From: Gemmatimonadota bacterium
GTDB lineage: Bacteria; Gemmatimonadota; Gemmatimonadetes; Gemmatimonadales; Gemmatimonadaceae
DNA length: 37,280 nt
NCBI GenBank assembly: GCA_025358315.1
Contig: JANYKA010000085.1
Coordinates: 1-37,280, forward strand
Direction of reading: 5' to 3'
Below are positions 1 to 7,663 of this stretch, in pieces. A program made the translations under genes and the position numbers. The stretch's first letter is position 1. Every line of letters starts with the position of its first letter. The notes under the pieces are model-generated. The model made no database searches, was not told the origin of the DNA, and saw only the letters and a list, made by a program, of their open reading frames with translations.

Positions 1-194
1 CCGAGTGTAGTTTGCAGGTGCAGGTATTCGTGCCCAGTCCGCGATTGGCTACCGACAACGCCGCAATGATTGCGCGGGCCGGGCTGTTTCGGCTGGCGCG
101 GGGTGAGCGGTCGGGGCCATCACTCAACGCATTTGCATCGCAGTCACTGCCGGGGCTTAGTATTGCTAGTGCATCAGGCGCCGCCACACCCTAA
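1..194 (+). CDS. tsaD: TsaD C-terminal end (tRNA N6-threonylcarbamoyladenosine synthase subunit), partial
   Basis: The reading frame is open from the first full codon at position 3 to a TAA stop at 192-194, so the gene enters from outside the window. The visible part, about 63 residues, contains the TDNAAMIARAG stretch, which is the conserved C-terminal TDN(A/G)AMIA motif of the TsaD/Kae1/Gcp family. TsaD is the ATPase subunit that transfers threonylcarbamoyl to A37 of ANN-decoding tRNAs in the cytosol. The tail after the motif is a Ser/Ala-rich extension with no recognisable domain. lgt follows after 18 bp on the same strand, so the two are probably co-transcribed. The family call rests on this one motif and its position near the C-terminus. 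Confidence 0.8.
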   Translation, partial: ECSLQVQVFVPSPRLATDNAAMIARAGLFRLARGERSGPSLNAFASQSLPGLSIASASGAATP

Positions 195-201
195 GAATTT
201 C

Positions 202-207
202 AGGAAG
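202..207 (+). promoter_or_regulatory. Shine-Dalgarno of lgt
   Basis: AGGAAG lies 5 nt upstream of the ATG at 213. It fixes the lgt start and shows that this genome uses canonical ribosome binding sites for at least some genes. Confidence 0.7.
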
Positions 208-212
208 AAACC

Positions 213-1067
213 ATGACTCCGCATCCGCCGTTTATCATCGTGCACGAATTTGCGATCCGGCTCGGTGCGTTGCCGCCGCTCACCGGTTTCGGGATCGCGA
301 TGCTGTTCGCGTTTCTCATTGGTCAGCTTGTAGCCACCGAAGAACTGCAACGCCGGGGCCAGGGTGCAGCGGCGCTGGCCATGGCGGATGTGACCGTCGG
401 TGCGGTTGTTGGCGGGTTGCTGGGCGCGAAAATTTATTACGCGATTCTGATGGGCAATGTGATGGATATCTTCAGTCGCGGCGGCTTTGTGTTTTGGGGC
501 GGGCTGGTGGGCGGCATTGCCTGCACCTACGGTGTCATCCGGTACAAGAAAATTCCATTTGTGCGCATCAGTGATGCCGCCGGCATTGGTATTGCCGCGT
601 CATATGCCGTGGGCCGCACGGGATGTTGGGCCGTGGGCGACGATTATGGACGGCCGTGGAGCAGTCACTGGGCCGTGGCATTTCCCGAGGGGAATCCGCC
701 GTCGACCGTGTTCAACTTGATGCAGACCTTTCAGGTGCGGGCACTGCAGGGACATCCGTTGACGGAATTGGTTTCTGTGTATCCCACACAATTGTTCGAA
801 GTGGCCATGGGCCTCGCGATGTTTGCCGTGCTCTGGCGCCTGCGCGACCACAAGCACGCCGAGGGGTGGCTGTTTGGACTCTACTGCGTGATGGCCGGTA
901 CGGAACGGTTCATCGTGGAGTTTTTCCGCGCGAAAGACGACCGCTTTTTTGGCGTGCTGACAATGGCCCAGGTGATCGCGATCGCCTTTGTTGCCTGCGG
1001 TGCACTGTGGATGGCCAAGCGGAGTCAGGTGCGGAAGGGCGCACCGGGGATTTACGCGTCGGCGTGA
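213..1067 (+). CDS. lgt: Prolipoprotein diacylglyceryl transferase (Lgt), variant active-site subtype
   Basis: The product is a 284-residue polytopic inner-membrane protein of normal Lgt length. Lgt moves diacylglycerol from phosphatidylglycerol to the lipobox cysteine of prolipoproteins. Recognisable features are the GRTGC segment around residue 135 (the Lgt signature arginine region), YPTQLFE at about 190-196, and ERFIVEFFR at about 231-239, which matches the family's conserved C-terminal arginine segment. Two places differ from E. coli Lgt: the motif usually written FHGG reads FWGG at 94-97, and the GRIGNFINGE signature reads GRTGCWAVGDDYG. I recall similar C/GDDYG versions in acidobacterial and related phyla, so this is probably a lineage subtype rather than a dead enzyme. 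The start is backed by a good Shine-Dalgarno. The gene ends 7 bp before the convergent iron permease gene. Confidence 0.88.
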   Translation: MTPHPPFIIVHEFAIRLGALPPLTGFGIAMLFAFLIGQLVATEELQRRGQGAAALAMADVTVGAVVGGLLGAKIYYAILMGNVMDIFSRGGFVFWGGLVGGIACTYGVIRYKKIPFVRISDAAGIGIAASYAVGRTGCWAVGDDYGRPWSSHWAVAFPEGNPPSTVFNLMQTFQVRALQGHPLTELVSVYPTQLFEVAMGLAMFAVLWRLRDHKHAEGWLFGLYCVMAGTERFIVEFFRAKDDRFFGVLTMAQVIAIAFVACGALWMAKRSQVRKGAPGIYASA

Positions 1068-1074
1068 GACGTGG

Positions 1075-3258
1075 CTACGGCCGGGGCGCTTCGCCCTGGC
1101 CGTGGGTTTTGGAATCGTGCTCGATTTCTTTTTCGAGTGAATCCACACGATCCTGCAATCGCCGCGCCGTGGCCTGAAGTTCCGTGAGCCGTTCCGCCAG
1201 CTCCGGTGGGATGGATTCACCGGAGTACTCGGCATCCTCGTCACGCGGATCCACGGCCGCTGGCGCGAGCGTACACCAGAGCGCAAATAGCAGTAGCGCC
1301 AGCAATATTCCCTGAAGCGTCAGCGTTTCGACGGTCGGGTAGATGCCGAAAAACTCGATGTGAGGAAAGCCGGGAATAAGCGTTTGGGAAACAATATTCC
1401 CTTCCTGCAACTCTTTCAATCCCTTGCCGGCAAAGATGAACGCCATCGTATAGAGCAGCGCGCTGGTCACAGCAAAGAATGGACGCAACGGAATCTTGAC
1501 GCCAAAGCGATAGAACAGTGAGAAAATCACCGCCAGTGCGGCGCCACCAACGAGCAGCCCCATCGCCACCGGCATAATATTGTGTGATCCGCGAGTGAAG
1601 AGCGCCTGATAGAACAGCGCCGTTTCGGCGCCCTCACGGAATACGGCAAGAAAAGCGACAAAGCCAAGGGCAAATCGCCCACCGTGGGACAATGCGGCGT
1701 TTACCTTCTCGCGAATAAATTTCTGCCACTGGGCGGCCTCAACTTTGGAGAGCAACCAATAGCTCACCGAAAAGAGCACGACCACGGCAATCATCATGGT
1801 GGCGCCTTCGATGACATCCTGCGATGCCGGAACAGCGGCCAGCACAGTGCGCAGGAAGAACGCAAGCACCGCGCTGGCGGCGAGGCCGCCGACGACGCCC
1901 CACCAGATGTCGCGCAGCCGGGCGCGATTCCCGGTTTTGATCAGAAATGCTACGACAGCTCCGACCACGAGAATCGCTTCGAAACCTTCGCGAAGAATGA
2001 TCAGCAACGACTCGAGAAACACGCCCCAGCCCGTAGAATCAGGAATCTGAAGTTCGAGAATGGCGGGCATTCCCTGCTCGATGCGGTTGCGTTGCATTTC
2101 TGCGGCGGCGAGATCGTTGGCTTTCACCGCGCCCTTGAAATCAGCGAAGTGCCTCTCCATTCCCGCGACGAGCCCCGGATCGCGCATGCGGGCCGGTCCT
2201 TCCAGCGGCTCAAAAGCGATGTAGGCATCAAAGGCGAGATCGCCTGCTTCTGACTTTTTTCCCGATCGGGCCGCCGCGAGCGCGTCGTCGATCAGGCGTA
2301 CGACGTGGCGGGCGACTGTCCGCGTATCCAGCGAGTCGCCGGCATTCGCGTTGGCACTGCCTGCAATCGTGAGCACGGGCGCAGCGCGCAGCGAGGCAAC
2401 GGCGTCGCTGCGTTCCGCATCACTGAGCTTGGCGCCGTCAGAAATTCCCGTCAGCGGATCGCCGGCAGCAATCGCCGCAGCAATGGCATCGTCACTTTGT
2501 TCCGCCTGCCAAGCCACACTCTTGGAACGCGGCGGCGTGGCCGACGCGCACGACGCACAGTGCGCCCCAAGTACCGACGCGCCGCGGGCCCGCGATTGAT
2601 CGGTCGCACGAAGGGAATTTACGAACGCGACCAGTGCCCAACGGTCGTCGATGCTCAGCACCGACGCCCACGCGGACATCATCGTCCCCTGCACGCCGAC
2701 GGAGATCACTCGGAACACGTGTGCGGGGGATACGCTATGCATGTGTGCGACACTGCCAATCGGCTCCGGGCGCGGAGTAAACTCCCGCGACCGGGCCCCA
2801 TCGCCGGCACCGGTTGCGCCATGACACGCTGCGCAACTCTGCGCAAATAATTGCTGACCGCGTAGCAGGTCGGGGATACGGCTAGGCAGATCGAGCGCCC
2901 CTTCGGCTCCCAATGCTTCGGCAAACTTTTTGCTCAGAGCGGTGAGTTCGCCCGGCTTTGCGTGTCGGGCTGCAGCCGCCGAGAGCGAGTCGAGTATGAG
3001 ACGCGCGGCCGTCGCATTGGGCGTATCAAGTCGCAATGCCACATCTTTCGCATCGCGCAAGAATCCGGCAGCCTCGTCCAGTTCAGAGGCGGCAATAATT
3101 CGGCCATTGGCATCGATACCTTTGGCATACTCCTCCACGGCGACGCTGACAATAGCAGCCAGCCGTTTTGCCGGCGGCTCCTGCTGGCCTCCAAACAGCG
3201 GCGTGGCAGCAAACAGAACGACGGGGATGTATCGGTTGAGAATCATTCTCAAAAGCAT
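1075..3258 (-). CDS. Cytochrome c / FTR1-family iron permease fusion
   Basis: The 727-residue protein has a hydrophobic N-terminal signal (about 1-24), a periplasmic region with one class I cytochrome c site (CAACH, C142/C145/H146, with Met193/194 as possible axial ligands), and a C-terminal FTR1 permease of about seven membrane segments. The two FTR1 iron-binding REXXE motifs are visible as REGFE at 423-427 and REGAE at 541-545. FTR1 proteins import ferric iron coupled to ferrous oxidation; the haem domain may pass electrons. A second cytochrome-like segment has C234-A-S-C237 followed by Ala, so its haem histidine is missing. A charged coiled coil of about 40 residues ends the protein. ATG at 3258 has no Shine-Dalgarno; an in-frame ATG at 3246 is the alternative. 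A Fur-box-like palindrome overlaps both. It is the only gene of its transcription unit. Confidence 0.88.
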   Translation of the reverse strand: MLLRMILNRYIPVVLFAATPLFGGQQEPPAKRLAAIVSVAVEEYAKGIDANGRIIAASELDEAAGFLRDAKDVALRLDTPNATAARLILDSLSAAAARHAKPGELTALSKKFAEALGAEGALDLPSRIPDLLRGQQLFAQSCAACHGATGAGDGARSREFTPRPEPIGSVAHMHSVSPAHVFRVISVGVQGTMMSAWASVLSIDDRWALVAFVNSLRATDQSRARGASVLGAHCASCASATPPRSKSVAWQAEQSDDAIAAAIAAGDPLTGISDGAKLSDAERSDAVASLRAAPVLTIAGSANANAGDSLDTRTVARHVVRLIDDALAAARSGKKSEAGDLAFDAYIAFEPLEGPARMRDPGLVAGMERHFADFKGAVKANDLAAAEMQRNRIEQGMPAILELQIPDSTGWGVFLESLLIILREGFEAILVVGAVVAFLIKTGNRARLRDIWWGVVGGLAASAVLAFFLRTVLAAVPASQDVIEGATMMIAVVVLFSVSYWLLSKVEAAQWQKFIREKVNAALSHGGRFALGFVAFLAVFREGAETALFYQALFTRGSHNIMPVAMGLLVGGAALAVIFSLFYRFGVKIPLRPFFAVTSALLYTMAFIFAGKGLKELQEGNIVSQTLIPGFPHIEFFGIYPTVETLTLQGILLALLLFALWCTLAPAAVDPRDEDAEYSGESIPPELAERLTELQATARRLQDRVDSLEKEIEHDSKTHGQGEAPRP
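1077..1110 (+). terminator. Probable Rho-independent terminator of lgt, inside the 3' end of the convergent gene
   Basis: An 11-bp stem (1077-1087 with 1093-1103, one G-U pair) with a 5-nt loop is followed by GGGTTTT. It starts 9 bp after the lgt stop. The same bases encode the last residues of the permease on the other strand. Confidence 0.55.
3236..3252. promoter_or_regulatory. Fur-box-like palindrome over the start of the iron permease gene
   Basis: The 17-nt sequence TTGAGAATCATTCTCAA is a perfect inverted repeat around one central base. Its core TGAGAAT-C-ATTCTCA matches the 7-1-7 Fur core TGATAAT-N-ATTATCA except at one position in each half. It covers codons 3 to 8 of the FTR1 gene if the start is 3258. 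The match and the gene's role in iron uptake together suggest repression by Fur; binding is inferred. Confidence 0.6.
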
Positions 3259-3345
3259 ATAAAAGTAAGATACTCGGGTTGCGGAGTGCCACGCTACTCC
3301 TCAGCTCGAAATCCGTTGTCTGTTATTGTTTACCGCCAGACAAAC

Positions 3346-3732
3346 TCAAGCATGCCGCTCCAGAACCACCACTGCCGATGCAGTTGTGTCCGTATGGGTC
3401 AGCGATACCCACACACTCGCCACCTCGAGCGCGAGGGCCCGCGCCGCTGCCCGGCCGTGAAACGCCAGGGTCGGAGCGGCATTCTCGTGCGGGATAACTT
3501 CGACCTCGCGCCAGCCTATAAGCCGCGCCTCATCGGATCCGGAGAGTGCCTTGAATGCCGCTTCTTTTGCCGCCAGTCGCGCCGCAAGATGCATGGCCGG
3601 TCGGACCCGTGCCTTGGCATACGCCACTTCATCATCCGTGAACAAACGTTGTAGCATGCGATCGCCTTTCCCGTCGAACATTTTTTCGACGCGGGCGATT
3701 TCAACCAGGTCAATGCCAACGCCGCAAATCAT
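3346..3732 (-). CDS. acpS: Holo-[acyl-carrier-protein] synthase (AcpS)
   Basis: The 128-residue protein has the length and motifs of AcpS, which attaches 4'-phosphopantetheine from CoA to the acyl carrier protein. GVGIDLVEIARVE near the N-terminus carries the magnesium-binding aspartate, and RLAAKEAAFKAL is the second signature (WxxKEAxxKA type) with the catalytic glutamate. The C-terminal VSLTHTD segment matches the usual SxSH strand with Thr in place of the second Ser. The start at 3732 is set by the MICGVGID context and by an ATGA overlap with the stop of the M14 peptidase gene upstream. It is the last gene of the coupled group read from 8586. The frame stays open further upstream, but that extension has no AcpS character. 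Confidence 0.93.
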   Translation of the reverse strand: MICGVGIDLVEIARVEKMFDGKGDRMLQRLFTDDEVAYAKARVRPAMHLAARLAAKEAAFKALSGSDEARLIGWREVEVIPHENAAPTLAFHGRAAARALALEVASVWVSLTHTDTTASAVVVLERHA

Positions 3733-6392
3733 GAACCGTTCCGGACGACGAATAATTTCAACCGCACCGTTTGGCCTCCGCTGCGGGCGATGACCACATA
3801 CACGCCGTTTGCCAAACGCGTTGCGTTGAGATCCCAGGCAATCGTGCCGCCTGTTGCAATCGCCGAACGCCACACCAGGCGGCCACTGAAGTCATAGGCC
3901 TGAATGTCACCAGTGGGCGTGGCGAATGGCCACGCGAAGTACACAATATTTTTGTGCACCGGATTTTCCGACGGCCGGAGCGCCAGCGCGGCATTGCCGC
4001 CGGTTATCGTTGACGCCCCATGCGACACGACCGCAATCTCATCGAGATTCCATTGCAGCCCGGTGCTGGCAAAGTCGAACACGAGTGACTTCCCTTTTAC
4101 TCCGCCGACCGTAACGCGCTCCGTATACCAGAGGGGCGCTGCACCCTGCACGCGCAAGATTTGCTGATAGGTCACGCCCGCGTCGACCGACATCAGCACG
4201 CGCCCGAACAGGGCTTCGCTGAAGCCGCTTCCATCGTATCGCGTCCAGAACATAAGCGACACCGTGTCGACGTCTGTAGGAATCTTTATGGCCGGCGACC
4301 GCAAATCACCGCCGCCATCCGAGCGCCACGAGACGCGCCCTGCTTCTACAAAATTCGAATCCGCATGGAATTGCGTGGCCGTCCAACCGGTTTCATTCGA
4401 CTCGCCACCATTAATCGCCAACACGTTGTAGCTGGTGGTGACGCCGCCAGCGCTGACCGTCACCGTAGTGGGCCGCGACGCCTGCCCAGTGGAGAGGCGG
4501 CGTGTGTAGCGTCCGCCAGCGGTGGAGTCTATGCGGAAGCTGCGCTGTATGGGAACGCTGATTATTGCGGTCGGGGCGGCGGCAGCCGGCACCGTGACAA
4601 TCACGGACGGGGACACACTTTCAACGATGATATGCTCACTGTGCCCGCCGGTCGTGGGACTCAAATAGCTGTACGGATCGCGCGCACTCTCAATCACGTC
4701 CAGGGCAAATGGCAGATTGTCCTGAAACAACTGTTGGAGTTGCCCCTCGTCGTCGGGAAACTCAAACCCGTAATAGGATCCGCTCTGATAACCGCTCGTG
4801 AGTTCAGGGGTGAACCCGATCGTGCCAAACTTGGTGCCTGCCCAATCGTTGTATTCACCGTTGGTCGTATACAGTGACCATGCGTTGCCCGGCGAATAGA
4901 ACGAGCGCGTAGAGCCCAGCAGATGATCGGTAACTGCGCTCCGGTTGTTTGTCCCGGCAAGCGTCTGATATACCGGCAGGTCCGCAGAAAGTTGACCGTA
5001 CACGGCACCCGGCGGGTAGAGCAACAGGCCGGAATAGGTGTGGTAGCTGAGTGCAACCACTGGCGGGTGCAACATGTGAAAGGCTTCAATATTTCGCGTT
5101 TCAATTTCCGACGCCGCCGTCGGCCCACGAAAAATGTCCGACTGCGGATCTGGTGACGAACCACTGTCGTCGAAGCCCCAGTTGGTGCGATGATTGCGAT
5201 TGAGGTCGACCCCAACGCCAATCCCCTGCGGAGAGCGCGTTTTACGCCACAGGCGGTCGGCGGTGAAGGTGTATTCAAAGCCATCGGGATTCGCGACGGG
5301 AACGATCCAGATATCACGCGTCTGCAATAGCGAGTCGAGCCGGGCGTTGCCGGCCGGTGGATTGGCCAAATACAGTATGAGCCGTAACGCCATCTCCGTA
5401 GCCGCCCACTCGCGCGCGTGATACGTCGCCATGAACAACACGTTTGGGCGCGACGGGCTGTCTCCCTTGGGGCCAATTTTCACCGCGAGCATCGGGCGGC
5501 CTTCGTACGATTTGCCGAGTGTATCAACCGAGACGCGTGAATTATTCTTGGCCAGTGAGTCGATAAATGCGCGAATGCCGCGAATCGGATCGTCATAGTC
5601 GCGGTACACTTTCGTGACCGCGATCGCTTGCTGCGCCGCGCCAATAACCCGCCCCGCGAGCCCGCTTCGACCGACAGGCACCGCCGAACCGTGGAACCCC
5701 AATTGCTCCATTCGCGCGAGCTCGCCCGGTGCGGCAACGACGAGCGGCGTTCCCCGCTCCACTCCAACGACGTCGAACCCGTGCTTAAGTAGCGACTCGG
5801 CGCGCACGCCGGGAACCCGTAGCGTGATGTGTTGTGCGTGTACAGGTGCGGCCGTAGCGCCGATCCCAACCACGGTGAACGCCACGAGGCGCGCCGCAGT
5901 GCGCTTGGCCGATTTGCGCACGGATGACGGTGTCACCATGACAATCCGGCGCGCCGCATCCCAAAAGGTGTCGACGCCATTAAACAGCGCCTGAACTCCG
6001 GCAACCCAACTGATCCACGCCGCGTCGCGTTCACCGGCCGCCGCAGCGCGAAATCCGCCAGCCGATCGTTCCATCAGTTCGAGCGCCGAGAACGCCGGCA
6101 GGGCAAGTTCACCAAGCGCCGCGGCGAGCGCACGCCGGTCGGCATCGGACTTCGCGTGCTTCTGTGTCGCCAGTGTGTCGATCGCGTCTTGTAACGCACG
6201 CCGAATCCGTGACGGATCGAATGCCGCCAGGCGCGCATCGGCACTTTGCACTCTCGCCGCTGCCTTGCGGGCCGTCAGGAGCGGGGCAAACACCAGATCG
6301 TGCTGCGGCGTCGCCAACGAACCGACACTGGCGAACGCGCGCAGGGAGCGCGTGAACTCGGGGAGCGCGAATAGCGCAACGTGCTCAGGCAT
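3729..6392 (-). CDS. M14 zinc carboxypeptidase with FlgD-like C-terminus and an extra N-terminal region
   Basis: With the start at 6392 the product has 887 residues. The start is chosen because ATGCCTGA overlaps the stop of the CYTH gene. Residues 1-151 are an Ala/Arg-rich region I do not recognise. Around residue 152 comes MVTPSSV..., a basic stretch plus hydrophobic core ending APVHAQ, which looks like a secretion signal. The peptidase domain follows: HAREW supplies zinc ligands His325 and Glu328, DLNRN supplies Arg399, SYHTYSG supplies His451, and FTPEL the catalytic Glu530. A beta-rich region of about 200 residues comes next. The final 75 residues (YDFSGRLVW..., LANGVYVVIA) resemble FlgD-Ig/T9SS-type tails. 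Either this is a fusion, or the secreted peptidase starts at an internal ATG at 5939 and the upstream part is a separate gene that lost its stop. The carboxypeptidase call is firm; the substrate is unknown. Confidence 0.85.
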   Translation of the reverse strand: MPEHVALFALPEFTRSLRAFASVGSLATPQHDLVFAPLLTARKAAARVQSADARLAAFDPSRIRRALQDAIDTLATQKHAKSDADRRALAAALGELALPAFSALELMERSAGGFRAAAAGERDAAWISWVAGVQALFNGVDTFWDAARRIVMVTPSSVRKSAKRTAARLVAFTVVGIGATAAPVHAQHITLRVPGVRAESLLKHGFDVVGVERGTPLVVAAPGELARMEQLGFHGSAVPVGRSGLAGRVIGAAQQAIAVTKVYRDYDDPIRGIRAFIDSLAKNNSRVSVDTLGKSYEGRPMLAVKIGPKGDSPSRPNVLFMATYHAREWAATEMALRLILYLANPPAGNARLDSLLQTRDIWIVPVANPDGFEYTFTADRLWRKTRSPQGIGVGVDLNRNHRTNWGFDDSGSSPDPQSDIFRGPTAASEIETRNIEAFHMLHPPVVALSYHTYSGLLLYPPGAVYGQLSADLPVYQTLAGTNNRSAVTDHLLGSTRSFYSPGNAWSLYTTNGEYNDWAGTKFGTIGFTPELTSGYQSGSYYGFEFPDDEGQLQQLFQDNLPFALDVIESARDPYSYLSPTTGGHSEHIIVESVSPSVIVTVPAAAAPTAIISVPIQRSFRIDSTAGGRYTRRLSTGQASRPTTVTVSAGGVTTSYNVLAINGGESNETGWTATQFHADSNFVEAGRVSWRSDGGGDLRSPAIKIPTDVDTVSLMFWTRYDGSGFSEALFGRVLMSVDAGVTYQQILRVQGAAPLWYTERVTVGGVKGKSLVFDFASTGLQWNLDEIAVVSHGASTITGGNAALALRPSENPVHKNIVYFAWPFATPTGDIQAYDFSGRLVWRSAIATGGTIAWDLNATRLANGVYVVIARSGGQTVRLKLFVVRNGS

Positions 6393-6978
6393 CGGCCGCG
6401 AGGTAACGATAATCGCCGGTGAGTTCGCGGCGGCAGATCGCCGCCCGCAAGAGTGTGCGTCGTTCGAAGCGGCGAATGAAATCGGGGAGCCGATCCGATG
6501 TGAATCCCTCACGAGGGAGCCCGGTCGCGGCGATCGCCGTCTCAATGCTCTCCGGCGTTCCTTCAACCTCTACCAAAGCATCCATTCGCGGATATTCCTC
6601 GATGCGCACAATGGCGCCACGAAATAAAAACTGATTGATCTCGCGATCAATCTCTCGTGTGACTTCATACCCGAGGCGTTCAAGCATTGTTGCCAGCGCA
6701 TCAGCATCAGCGGCGTCCGTGGAAATCTCCTCGCGTACTTTGTAGCCGTCATCGTAGCCGGTCGTGCCTTTCCAGTCGAGCGTGGCGCGCCCGCCATTGG
6801 CATCGCGATATTCGCGCAGCCGCAACACGTGATCGCGCGACGCGAGTGCGCGCTCCGGCGTATCGTAGCGGCGATCTGTCAGTGTGCCGGTAAACTGCAA
6901 CTCGGCGCCGGCCGCCCGCAGTACCACGGCGAGCGTTGCGGGAACCGCCACAACACTTTTCAGCTCGACTTCACGCAT
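6385..6978 (-). CDS. CYTH-domain protein (class IV adenylate cyclase / triphosphatase-like)
   Basis: The 197-residue protein begins MREVELK, so the ExExK motif that defines the CYTH fold is at residues 3-7. Alternating charged strands follow (HVLRLREY, TLDWKG, YKVREEIS, FLFRGAIVRIEEY, MDALVEVEGT), the usual pattern of the triphosphate tunnel. CYTH proteins act on phosphorylated compounds: thiamine triphosphate, inorganic triphosphate, or ATP to cAMP. The sequence resembles the CyaB/AC2-like group most, but the substrate cannot be told from the sequence. The start at 6978 lies in an ATGCGTGA overlap with the stop of the HAD gene, and its own stop overlaps the next start by 8 bp, so translation along this chain is probably coupled. 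Confidence 0.82.
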   Translation of the reverse strand: MREVELKSVVAVPATLAVVLRAAGAELQFTGTLTDRRYDTPERALASRDHVLRLREYRDANGGRATLDWKGTTGYDDGYKVREEISTDAADADALATMLERLGYEVTREIDREINQFLFRGAIVRIEEYPRMDALVEVEGTPESIETAIAATGLPREGFTSDRLPDFIRRFERRTLLRAAICRRELTGDYRYLAADA

Positions 6979-7663
6979 CGATGATCGCCTGGAGCACAGC
7001 GTCCGTATCGGAGAGGTCGGCGAATACGGCTTCGGGACCGCAGGCCGCGAGCGCCGTGACATCGTAGTGTCCCGTGGCCACGGCGATGGCCTTCGCGCCG
7101 ATGGGGCGCGAGCACGCGACATCGTTTGGCGTATCGCCGATAATCACACAGTCGGCAGCGGAAATCTCACGGCCCAGCACCGCGCTCGCGCGCTGGCGGG
7201 CAATGGCCGGCAACTCGCTGCGCACTTCGTGATCGCTGCCAAACGCACCAACAACAAAACGGCCCGGATCAATACCGACGACCCGCAACTTGTGTGCGGC
7301 GCCACGCACAAGATTTCCCGTCAGCAGACCAAGGACGATATCGTCGTGTTGCTCAACGGCATCAAGCAAAGCGGCCACGCCGGGCAGCAAAGCGGTTCCG
7401 TGTTGATCGCCCGTGAGCTCAATCGCGAGTTCTTCGACATAGCGGTCTAGCACAGTGTCCATTCGCACGTCGACGTCAGCGCTGGAAAACCCTTCGTGCT
7501 GCATGGCTTCGCGCACGATCTGTTTGTCAGTCTTGCCGTCGTAGCGGTATCCTGCCGGCCCTGGCGTACCGAAAATACCGGTGAGCGCGCGCTCCATTGA
7601 CCGGCGGCCGGCACCGCGCGACCACAAAATCGTACCGTCAATATCGAACAGCGCGATTTTCAT
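6971..7663 (-). CDS. HAD-superfamily hydrolase (phosphoglycolate-phosphatase-like)
   Basis: The 230-residue protein carries the HAD motifs in order: DIDGT with the nucleophile Asp7 and acid/base Asp9, LLTGN (motif II), and GDTPNDV (motif IV, the magnesium site). A helical cap of about 90 residues sits between motifs I and II, as in subfamily IA phosphatases such as Gph. It is probably a soluble phosphatase for a small phosphorylated metabolite; the substrate is not identifiable. The start at 7663 is fixed by MKIALFDIDGT and by an ATGA overlap with the EamA transporter stop. Unlike the second HAD-like protein in this window (31857-32543), all catalytic residues are present. Confidence 0.85.
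   Translation of the reverse strand: MKIALFDIDGTILWSRGAGRRSMERALTGIFGTPGPAGYRYDGKTDKQIVREAMQHEGFSSADVDVRMDTVLDRYVEELAIELTGDQHGTALLPGVAALLDAVEQHDDIVLGLLTGNLVRGAAHKLRVVGIDPGRFVVGAFGSDHEVRSELPAIARQRASAVLGREISAADCVIIGDTPNDVACSRPIGAKAIAVATGHYDVTALAACGPEAVFADLSDTDAVLQAIIDA

Noticed and set aside
600-1286. Long open frame on the minus strand across lgt and the gap
   Set aside because: It runs antisense through lgt, has Arg/His-rich composition typical of shadow frames in GC-rich DNA, and no domain.
3733-3873. N-terminal extension of AcpS
   Set aside because: The family starts at the MxxGVGIDLVEI segment, and the ATGA overlap at 3729-3732 fits the start at 3732; the extension is antisense-like Arg-rich sequence.
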